DNA from: an uncultured Muribaculaceae bacterium
GTDB lineage: Bacteria > Bacteroidota > Bacteroidia > Bacteroidales > Muribaculaceae
Assembly: GCA_910578035.1 (NCBI GenBank)
Contig: CAJTOB010000035.1
Span: forward strand, 1-33,361
Length of the DNA stretch: 33,361 nucleotides
Direction: 5' to 3'
The notes beneath the pieces are model-generated. The model searched no databases, was not told the origin of the DNA, and saw only the letters and a list, made by a program, of their open reading frames with translations. This document shows positions 14,706 to 21,543 of this stretch, in pieces (position 1 is the first letter of the stretch; each line of letters starts with the position of its first letter). Both the position numbers and the translations under genes were made by a program.

Positions 14706-16643
14706 ATGAAAAAAATCTGTCTGCTTGGTCTGAGCCTGTTTGCGGCAGCCTCGGCTTCGGCTGTGGTGACTTTGCCGCAATTCATCACCGACAATATGGT
14801 GATGCAGCAGAACTCGACCATGAAACTCCCCGGCAAGGCCAAGCCCGGCTCGAAAGTGACTGTAAAAACCGACTGGTTCGAAAAAGAACTGACGGCCAAA
14901 GCCGGTGCCGACGGCGTTTTCAGCATAGATGTGCCCACACCCGCAGCCGGCGGTCCTTTCACAATGATTCTGTCGGACGGCGACGGCGAACCGACCGTGC
15001 TCTGCAATCTGCTTTCGGGCGAGGTATGGCTATGCTCCGGCCAGTCGAATATGGAGTTCAAGGTTAACCGCGACAACTGGGGTTCGCGTCTTATGAACAG
15101 CGACGAGATTGTCGCCACATCGCAGCACCCCGACATACGCTTGCTCAAGCTTAGCCACAGCACAAGCTATGCCCCTGCCGATGATGCCAATGTTGAGTTC
15201 GGTGGCTGGGTTGAGGCCAATCCTGCAACGATGGGCGTGTCGGCCATTGGCTATCTCTTTGCTTTGCGAATGCACGATGAACTTGGTGTGCCCGTTGGCA
15301 TCATCGACTCAAGCTGGGGCGGAACTGTGGCCGAGGCCTGGACTCCCTATACTCCACTCGAGAGTGTGCCGGGATTCGAATCGCAGCTTGCCATGTTGAA
15401 AAGCAACGGATTCGATGCCGAGCGTATAAATAAGATATATAATCAGCAACTCGCCCAATGGTCGGAGTCGCTCAATAAGGCCGGACGCAAGTTTGACCGC
15501 GGTGTGATGCAGACGGGCGCCGAATGGGGCAAGATGCCTCTGCCCGGTATATGGGAAAACTCGGTTCTGCCCGGTTTCGATGGCCTGGTCTGGATTCAGC
15601 GCGAGCTCGAGCTTCCCGCCGAGGCAGCCGGCAAGCCTCTTACGCTTGAAGTCGGAGTTGTCGACGACCTCGACGATACTTATTTCAACGGTGTGCGCGT
15701 AGGCGGCTATGAAAACCCCGGGCAGTCGCGCGTATATGAGGTGCCCGGAAATCTCGTTAAGGCCGGAAAGAACGTTATAACAGTGAAAATCGTCGATTTC
15801 ATGGGCGAGGGCGGTGTGAAAGACGGCTCGAAGATGGCGGCTGCTGTAGATGGCAAAACCTATCCTCTCAACGGCGAATGGAGCTACTGCGCCGACATGG
15901 CGCTTGCCGACATGCCTCGCCGGCCCTCGTCGCCTCAGGGTCCGAACTATCCTACGGTGCTCTACAACGCCATGATAAATCCGCTCCGGGTGCTCCCGCT
16001 GAAGGGCGTTCTTTGGTATCAGGGCTGCAGCAACGTGGGCCGTGCCGAGCAGTATGAACCTCTCTTTAAAACCCTCATCAACAGCTGGCGCGCTACATTC
16101 GATAATCCCGAAATGCCCTTCTACTTCGTGCAGCTCGCCGGTTATTTGCCTCAGCAGCACGTGCAGCCCGATGCCGGATATGCCCATCTGCGCAACAGCC
16201 AGGCCAAGGCTCTTGAACTGCCCAATACAGGCATGGCCGTAGCCATAGACCTCGGACACCCGACCGATATTCATCCCTCGAACAAGCAGGAAGTGGCCCG
16301 TCGCCTGGCCCTCATAGCGCTCAATCGCGACTATGGCAAGAAAGATGTGATCTACAAGGCTCCTGCACTCAAATCGGCCAAGGCCGACGGCAATAAAATG
16401 GTGCTGAAATTCGATGGTGCCGTCAAGCCCTCGTCGCTGGCTGTGCTCGGCTTCACTCTTGGCGACGGTAATGGCAAGTTTGTCTATGCCAATGCCCGCA
16501 TGCAGGGCGACGATACCATAATAGTAAGTTCGCCCCTTATTGAAAAGCCGTCTGTAGTGCGCTATAATTGGGCAAACTATCCCGGCGGCAACCTCTATGG
16601 CCCGACAGGTCTCCCCGTTGCGCCCTTCGCAACAGACCTATAG
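14706..16643 (+). CDS. Secreted sialate O-acetylesterase
   Basis: A 645-residue secreted esterase. Residues 1-18 are a signal peptide (ending ASA). The SGNH-like active site is split as in the family: GEVWLCSGQSNMEF with nucleophile Ser114, a block VGIIDSSWGGTVAEAW, then LWYQGCSN with the conserved Gly/Asn, and Asp521-x-His523 in HPTDIHPSN. Between about 295 and 400 lies a beta-sandwich insertion (DDLDDTYFNGVRVGG) that resembles a galactose-binding-like domain. The enzyme removes acetyl groups from position 9 of sialic acid or from acetylated plant or host glycans, in the periplasm or at the surface. No other sialic acid or glycan genes are adjacent, so the substrate stays open. Confidence 0.9.
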   Translation: MKKICLLGLSLFAAASASAVVTLPQFITDNMVMQQNSTMKLPGKAKPGSKVTVKTDWFEKELTAKAGADGVFSIDVPTPAAGGPFTMILSDGDGEPTVLCNLLSGEVWLCSGQSNMEFKVNRDNWGSRLMNSDEIVATSQHPDIRLLKLSHSTSYAPADDANVEFGGWVEANPATMGVSAIGYLFALRMHDELGVPVGIIDSSWGGTVAEAWTPYTPLESVPGFESQLAMLKSNGFDAERINKIYNQQLAQWSESLNKAGRKFDRGVMQTGAEWGKMPLPGIWENSVLPGFDGLVWIQRELELPAEAAGKPLTLEVGVVDDLDDTYFNGVRVGGYENPGQSRVYEVPGNLVKAGKNVITVKIVDFMGEGGVKDGSKMAAAVDGKTYPLNGEWSYCADMALADMPRRPSSPQGPNYPTVLYNAMINPLRVLPLKGVLWYQGCSNVGRAEQYEPLFKTLINSWRATFDNPEMPFYFVQLAGYLPQQHVQPDAGYAHLRNSQAKALELPNTGMAVAIDLGHPTDIHPSNKQEVARRLALIALNRDYGKKDVIYKAPALKSAKADGNKMVLKFDGAVKPSSLAVLGFTLGDGNGKFVYANARMQGDDTIIVSSPLIEKPSVVRYNWANYPGGNLYGPTGLPVAPFATDL

Positions 16644-16664
16644 CGGTCAATAAAGCAGCCAAAA

Positions 16665-16730
16665 ATAAAAGAGTTAAGATAAATGTCCGTGCGCAAACCG
16701 GCGTCGGTGCATTTATCTTAACTCTTTTAT
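16665..16730. terminator. Perfect 21-bp inverted repeat between convergent genes
   Basis: Positions 16665-16685 and 16710-16730 are exact inverted copies around a 24-base G/C-rich loop. It lies between the rightward esterase gene (stop 16643) and the leftward dinD gene (stop 16789), so it can end transcription from both sides. The arms start with ATAAAAGAG and end with ATAAATG. Confidence 0.75.
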
Positions 16731-16788
16731 CTTTAAACTTTATAAACCCTCAAAAATAGCTTGGTCGCTGGCGTTATGCAGGCTTTAA

Positions 16789-17619
16789 TTACTTCTTTTT
16801 CTTGGGGAGGATTTTCTTTTCGTCGGCTTTGAGTCGACGTTCCACTTTCTTTACATCTTCGGCCGGTGGCAGCGCTTCCGGTCGTATGCCTCTGTCGAGT
16901 AGCATATTGCGGACGGCGCTGTTGTTGTCTATATGCTCGCGCTCGATGCCTATTTGACCGTGAAGATCTTTCTGTTGAACATTGACAGAAGTCATTTCTG
17001 CCGCCAGATCTTTTGCCTTGATTGCAATTGTAGAAAGAAAATCGGCAAGAGGCCTTTTGTCTGGTGCACCAACACGACGTTTCATCAATGCGGTGTCAAG
17101 TCCGAACAAAGCGCGGTCGCCTTTTGCGCGTATTATGGCAAAACCGCGAGAATCAACACCACGTTCGTATAGAACACCTGAGAGTGTATGTTCGGTTTCT
17201 GCGAGTTTGGCGCGAGCCTGTACACGTTCGTAATCAAGAAGTCGTTGATGGACGAGCTCGGCGCGGCGTGTCTGAACTGCGAAATAGTTCTGAGCAAAAG
17301 CAATTTCCGGCTTTCGAGGGTCGCCATTCTGCGCTACAAGATAGCAAGCATAGCGAGTTAACATCACGTCATCTATTTGACGCTCAGCTCCGGAGCCGAG
17401 GGTGACCATTTTCCCGACGTCGGCAAAATGGTCGGAGATTTTTTCACCGGCATTGGTACAGGATTCTTTAGCTCGAGCAAGCACGTCTTTAAATCTTTCC
17501 CACTTAGCATAACCTAAGAGAGGGTATAGTTCTCTTGCACTCCAGCACTCAATGCCCTCATATTCGATGGCTATAGATTCAAAGCTATTGAATAGTTCTT
17601 GTATCTCGGATGCTTTCAT
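16789..17619 (-). CDS. dinD: DNA damage-inducible protein D
   Basis: A 276-residue protein that matches E. coli DinD (about 274). The N-terminal region (IECWSARELYPLLGYAKWERFKDVLARAKESC, about residues 20-51) is a BRO-like DNA-binding part. It is followed by the family's ARYACYLVAQNGDPRKPEIAFAQNYFAVQTRR-type block, here beginning LTRYACYLVAQNGD (86-99). The C-terminus is very basic (ending KKILPKKKK). In E. coli DinD is an SOS gene whose product binds RecA filaments and dismantles them. Here it follows hflX by 55 bases on the same strand, and no damage box of known type can be seen. The LexA-like repressor at 13369 is the nearest candidate regulator. Confidence 0.87.
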   Translation of the reverse strand: MKASEIQELFNSFESIAIEYEGIECWSARELYPLLGYAKWERFKDVLARAKESCTNAGEKISDHFADVGKMVTLGSGAERQIDDVMLTRYACYLVAQNGDPRKPEIAFAQNYFAVQTRRAELVHQRLLDYERVQARAKLAETEHTLSGVLYERGVDSRGFAIIRAKGDRALFGLDTALMKRRVGAPDKRPLADFLSTIAIKAKDLAAEMTSVNVQQKDLHGQIGIEREHIDNNSAVRNMLLDRGIRPEALPPAEDVKKVERRLKADEKKILPKKKK

Positions 17620-17674
17620 TTAAGCCGTTTCAAAAGTTGTTTTCCAGACTTCTTGGCAGTTGAACCTCTTGGTG

Positions 17675-18892
17675 TTACTCGTAGGTATCGTAGAGGAGGT
17701 CGTTGTAGGGGAAGCGGGCGAGGTGGATTTCGCGCGCCATGGTATAGAGGCGTGCTTTTAGCTCGTCGATGTTAACGCCTTTTTTTGCCGAAATGAAGAC
17801 GCAGTTGTCGTTCATCTTTGCCATCCACGAGGCTTTGAGCTCTTCGAGGGTGCGGTTGCAACGCTGGCGCGGTGTGAGGTCGTCGTCGGCTTTGGGGGTG
17901 CAGCTGAAAGCGTCGATTTTGTTGAATACGAGCAGCATGGGCTTGTCGGCGCCGTTGCAGACCTCGCGCAGAGTTTTGTCGACAACCTCTATCTGTTCCT
18001 CAAAGTTGGGGTGCGATATATCGACCACATGTACCAGAATATCGGCCTCGCGCACCTCGTCGAGGGTCGATTTGAACGAGTCTACAAGATGTGTGGGCAG
18101 CTTGCGGATAAATCCTACGGTGTCAGTGAGTAGGAACGGCAGATTGTCTATCACCACTTTGCGCACGGTGGTGTCGAGAGTGGCGAAAAGTTTGTTTTCG
18201 GCAAATACATCGCTCTTGCTCAGCAGATTCATGATTGTAGACTTGCCTACGTTGGTATAGCCTACAAGCGCCACGCGCGTGAGTTTGCCGCGGTTCTTGC
18301 GCTGCACGGCTTTCTGGCGGTCTATGGCCTTGAGCTCTTCTTTGAGCAGCGATATTTTGGTGAGGATTATACGGCGGTCTGTCTCGATCTGTGTTTCGCC
18401 CGGGCCGCGCATGCCGATACCGCCGCGCTGGCGCTCGAGGTGGGTCCACATGCGGGTAAGTCGTGGCAGAAGATACTGATATTGAGCCAGCTCTACCTGC
18501 GTTTTTGCGCTTGCTGTCTGTGCCCGCTTGGCAAAGATATCGAGAATCAGGTTTGTGCGGTCGAGAATCTTTACGCCCAGTTCGCGCTCTATGTTGAGTA
18601 CCTGCTTTGTAGATAGGTCGTCGTCGAAGATAGCCATCGCTATGTCGCCGTCGTCTTCTATATACTGTTTGATTTCCTCAAGCTTGCCTTTGCCGACAAA
18701 TGTGCGCGGGTTGGGGTAGTCGAGGCGTTGGGTGAAGCGTCTGACGGCTTCGGCGCCGGCTGTATCGGCCAGAAACGCGAGCTCGTCGAGGTATTCTGTC
18801 GATTTGGCCTCGTCCTGAGTCGGCGTGATGAGGCCGACCAGAATGGCTCGTTCCGGCTGCGCTCCCTGTGCTATGATAGAATTCTGTTTCAT
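17675..18892 (-). CDS. hflX: Ribosome-associated GTPase HflX
   Basis: A 405-residue GTPase. The N-terminal HflX domain contains NPRTFVGKGKLEEI (61-74) and the linker GGIGMRGPGETQIETDRR (157-174). The G domain has G1 GYTNVGKST (211-219), G2 region FATLDTTVR, G3 DTVGF (257-261) and G4 NKID. HflX splits stalled or hibernating 70S ribosomes, in particular under heat or antibiotic stress. The gene follows the acyl-CoA ligase gene by 36 bases and is followed by dinD, so the three may be one transcript from the promoter at 20769-20803. Confidence 0.96.
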   Translation of the reverse strand: MKQNSIIAQGAQPERAILVGLITPTQDEAKSTEYLDELAFLADTAGAEAVRRFTQRLDYPNPRTFVGKGKLEEIKQYIEDDGDIAMAIFDDDLSTKQVLNIERELGVKILDRTNLILDIFAKRAQTASAKTQVELAQYQYLLPRLTRMWTHLERQRGGIGMRGPGETQIETDRRIILTKISLLKEELKAIDRQKAVQRKNRGKLTRVALVGYTNVGKSTIMNLLSKSDVFAENKLFATLDTTVRKVVIDNLPFLLTDTVGFIRKLPTHLVDSFKSTLDEVREADILVHVVDISHPNFEEQIEVVDKTLREVCNGADKPMLLVFNKIDAFSCTPKADDDLTPRQRCNRTLEELKASWMAKMNDNCVFISAKKGVNIDELKARLYTMAREIHLARFPYNDLLYDTYE

Positions 18893-18928
18893 TCCGTTTA
18901 TGAAGACTTTTTACTTCGTACACTTCGA

Positions 18929-20743
18929 TTAGCAGTACATCGCCTCGATTTCGTCGGCATAGGCCGAGTTGATGACCGGGCGGCGTATTTTGAGTGTATT
19001 GGTGAGCTCTCCGGCTTCGATGGTAAATTCGCGGGGTAGGAGAGTGAATTTCTTTATTTTTTCGAATCCGGCGAGGCCTTTCTGAAGTTTCTCGATTCTC
19101 TCGGCGATAAAGCGACGTATCTCGCTGTTGTTCACAAGGTCGTCGATAGAGTTATAACTTATGCCCTTTTGGCCGGCGTATTCCTTGAGAGCTTCGAAAG
19201 CAGGCACTATAAAGGCCGTGACATACTTGCGCTGGTCGCCGATAACGGCCACTTGCTCTATATATCGGTCTTCGCCCAGGCGGCTTTCTATGGCCTGAGG
19301 GGCTATGTACTTGCCATTGGAGGTCTTGAAGAGGTCTTTGAGGCGTTCGGTGAGTATGAGCGAGCCGTTTTCGTCGAATCGGCCGGCGTCGCCCGTGCGG
19401 AACCAGCCGTCGGGGGTGAATACAGAATTGTCTGTGTCGGGGCGGCCGAAGTACCCGCGCATCACTGTAGGGCCTTTCACGAGTATTTCGTTGTTCTCGC
19501 CTATTTTTACGTGCACGTTGGAGAGGGTAGTGCCGACGGTGCCGAATTCATATCCTACAGTCGGATAGCACGATACCGTCGCGGTGGTTTCCGACAGGCC
19601 GTAGCCGATGATGATATTGATGCCGCAGGCGTGCATGAACTCCACGATGGCGCTCGACAAGGGTGCGCCTGCCGTGGGGAAGAAGCGACCGTTTTCAAGG
19701 CCTATTGCTGCGCGCATTTTCGAGAATACGAGCTTGTTGTAGAACTGATAGCGCTGTTCTACCAGCCACGGAGCCTTGCGCCCGGTGCGCACATATTCGA
19801 GGTTGCGCTTGGCGCCTGCGGCAAGCGCGCGTTCGAACATTATTTTGGTGATGCCGCGGGTGGAGCTGATTTTCTCCTGCACGGCGGAATAGACCTTCTC
19901 CCAGAAGCGCGGAACGCTGCACATGCATGTCGGCTTGGCTACCTTTACGGCTGTCTGTATTTCCTTGGGATTGGGGTTGATGTCGACACGTATGCCCATG
20001 GTGAGGCAGAAATATGTCCAGGCCTTTTCAAATATATGGCTCAGAGGAAGGAAGCAGACGGATGTGTCTTCGTCCGACAGAGTGTCGAGGCGTGCGCGGT
20101 GCATATCGATGGCGGCATCGAAACAGCTGTGTGGCAGGATAGCTCCTTTGGGCTCGCCTGTAGTGCCCGATGTGTATATGAGAGTGGCTATGTCGTCGGG
20201 GTTGGCGTCGGCGGCACGGAGGGCGACTTCGGCACGGCATTCTGCCGAGGCGGCTGCACCCAGCGCGAGGAAGTCGTTGAAATGCAACGATGTGCTGTCT
20301 CCGTCTTCAAATACGATGTCGCTGTCAAAAGCCACTATATGCTTCATCGACGGGCATTCAGCCGCAATTTTGCGCGCAATGTCGTAATGCGCCTGTGTGC
20401 CGGCGAAGATGGCCTGTGCGCTGGCATCGTTGACTATATATTTCACCTGGTCGGCGCTGCTGGTCGCATAAATCGACACTGGCACTGCGCGGTTGCGGTA
20501 GCAGGCGAAGTCGGTGACCAGTATCTCGCTGCAGTTGGGCGCAAGAATGGCTATATTTTGCTGAGGCTTGATTCCGAGCATCTCGAGGGCGCACGACGCG
20601 TGCTCAACACGGTCGGCAAACTCGCCCCACGAGCAGGGGCGCAATGTGCGAGCCGCAGTGTCGATGGTGGTGAATGCCACTCGTTCGCGGCCGTAACGCC
20701 CTGTCTGCTGCTCGATTATATGTGTGAGAATATTGGGCATCAA
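18929..20743 (-). CDS. Long-chain fatty acid-CoA ligase (AMP-forming)
   Basis: A 604-residue adenylating enzyme. The P-loop-like motif TSGTTGEPKG is at 191-200. Later come GYGLSETTATVSCYP (adenine-binding A5 motif), WFRTGDAGRFDENGSLILTERLKDLFKTSNGKYI (the hinge and catalytic region) and the C-terminal LTNTLKIRRPVI with its lysine. It activates fatty acids to acyl-AMP and then acyl-CoA at the cytoplasmic membrane, for uptake or recycling of membrane lipids. The length and the GKYIAPQAIE block fit the FAA1/FadD15 group common in Bacteroidetes. It has its own promoter and leads a leftward unit with hflX. Confidence 0.92.
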   Translation of the reverse strand: MMPNILTHIIEQQTGRYGRERVAFTTIDTAARTLRPCSWGEFADRVEHASCALEMLGIKPQQNIAILAPNCSEILVTDFACYRNRAVPVSIYATSSADQVKYIVNDASAQAIFAGTQAHYDIARKIAAECPSMKHIVAFDSDIVFEDGDSTSLHFNDFLALGAAASAECRAEVALRAADANPDDIATLIYTSGTTGEPKGAILPHSCFDAAIDMHRARLDTLSDEDTSVCFLPLSHIFEKAWTYFCLTMGIRVDINPNPKEIQTAVKVAKPTCMCSVPRFWEKVYSAVQEKISSTRGITKIMFERALAAGAKRNLEYVRTGRKAPWLVEQRYQFYNKLVFSKMRAAIGLENGRFFPTAGAPLSSAIVEFMHACGINIIIGYGLSETTATVSCYPTVGYEFGTVGTTLSNVHVKIGENNEILVKGPTVMRGYFGRPDTDNSVFTPDGWFRTGDAGRFDENGSLILTERLKDLFKTSNGKYIAPQAIESRLGEDRYIEQVAVIGDQRKYVTAFIVPAFEALKEYAGQKGISYNSIDDLVNNSEIRRFIAERIEKLQKGLAGFEKIKKFTLLPREFTIEAGELTNTLKIRRPVINSAYADEIEAMYC

Positions 20744-20768
20744 ATGTGTGTCTTACAGTAGTAGTCTG

Positions 20769-20803
20769 CAAAGGTACAACCTTTGCCTTTCATTATTAAC
20801 AAA
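20769..20803 (-). promoter_or_regulatory. Promoter of the acyl-CoA ligase gene
   Basis: The minus strand has TTTG (20803 to 20800), 23 bases, then TACCTTTG (20776 to 20769). The spacing is slightly long. The leader to the ATG at 20743 is about 20 bases. Confidence 0.55.
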
Positions 20804-20899
20804 TTGAACCGTGAAAATGACGTGCCGTTAACAAATGTTTCCAAGTCGCATATACAAAGTTAACTTGTGTTAACAAATTTTAAGTCTTCGCGCCCTCGT

Positions 20900-20930
20900 T
20901 TTGTCATCACGCCCCCTTTGTCTAATTTTG
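20900..20930 (+). promoter_or_regulatory. Promoter of the DUF4491 gene
   Basis: TTTG at 20900-20903, 19 bases, then TAATTTTG at 20923-20930. Transcription would begin near 20934, giving a leader of about 150 bases whose first element is the hairpin CGCTGAT/ATCAGCG at 20937-20960. Confidence 0.6.
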
Positions 20931-20995
20931 TAAAACCGCTGATTCCGATTGTTATCAGCGCTTAGAGATTAAAGCTTAGAGGTTCGTGTCCCTAT

Positions 20996-21083
20996 CACCC
21001 CCCCCCTATCCTCCTAATCCCCTTAACCCCATATCTTCCTAACCTCCTAACCCCATAACCCCCTAACCCCCTAACCTCCTAAA
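20996..21083. repeat. C-rich telomere-like CCTAACCCC repeat tract
   Basis: A run of nine C is followed by about eleven degenerate copies of CCTAACCCC or CCTAATCTCC-like units, with no G at all, ending six bases before the start codon at 21086. On the minus strand this reads as TTAGGGG-like repeats. It lies in the predicted leader of the DUF4491 mRNA. A related short tract occurs at 27880-27905. Confidence 0.75.
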
Positions 21084-21085
21084 AA

Positions 21086-21427
21086 ATGACCCAATTCCTT
21101 AGCGAATGGCATATCGAAGGCCTTGTTGTCGGCCTGGCTACTTTCCTTATCATAGGCATTTTTCACCCCGTAGTCGTAAAATGCGAATATTACTTCGGCG
21201 TCCGCTGCTGGTGGTGGTTTCTTGTGCTCGGCATAGCCATGTGCGTGCTGTCTGTGCTTGCCTCCGACAGCGTGCTCTCCACACTGGCCGGCGTAACCGC
21301 ATTCTCCTCATTCTGGACTATTAAAGAAATCTTCGAGCAGCGCGAAAGAGTGAGCAAAGGCTGGTTCCCGGCAAATCCGAAGCGCGTCAGAAATGCCCAG
21401 GACGATGCAAAAACGACTCAATCATAG
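21086..21427 (+). CDS. DUF4491 family small membrane protein
   Basis: A 113-residue protein with three hydrophobic segments (about residues 11-30, 42-60 and 62-80). The family's marks are FLIIGIFHPVVVKCEYYFG, RCWWWFLVLGI and the end FSSFWTIKEIFEQRERVSKGWFPANPKR. DUF4491 proteins are found mainly in Bacteroidetes and Firmicutes and have no known role. The gene has its own promoter and an unusual repeat-rich leader. It is followed 116 bases later by secDF, which has a separate promoter. Confidence 0.87.
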   Translation: MTQFLSEWHIEGLVVGLATFLIIGIFHPVVVKCEYYFGVRCWWWFLVLGIAMCVLSVLASDSVLSTLAGVTAFSSFWTIKEIFEQRERVSKGWFPANPKRVRNAQDDAKTTQS

Positions 21428-21460
21428 TGCCGGAGCCTACAAAAAGCTGTAAAAATGCCT

Positions 21461-21488
21461 TTTGTATGCAGAATTATCACTATATTTG
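21461..21488 (+). promoter_or_regulatory. Promoter of secDF
   Basis: TATATTTG at 21481-21488 is a clear -7 box. The nearest TTTG (21461-21464) is only 16 bases upstream, shorter than usual. The leader to the ATG at 21544 is about 50 bases. Confidence 0.5.
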
Positions 21489-21543
21489 CGAGCCGAAATC
21501 GACACCTTGTAAATTCAATTATTAATAAAACCATAAATTTCAC

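Larger units (their letters stand above)
20744..21085. other. Non-coding region between divergent acyl-CoA ligase and DUF4491 genes
   Basis: This 342-base gap holds a leftward promoter for the ligase (20769-20803), a rightward promoter (20900-20930), a 7-bp hairpin (20937-20960), a direct repeat GCTTAGAG (20960 and 20974), a run of nine C (20998-21006) and the C-rich repeat tract listed separately. No protein or tRNA gene is seen. Confidence 0.7.

Noticed and set aside
19169..20761. 530-residue open frame on the plus strand
   Set aside because: Antisense to the acyl-CoA ligase, whose motifs are complete; the translated text is Gly/Ala/Val/Cys-rich without recognisable domains.
20996..21083. 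CCTAACCCC repeats as a CRISPR array or true telomere
   Set aside because: There are no spacers of even length, the units are degenerate, and the tract is internal between ordinary genes.
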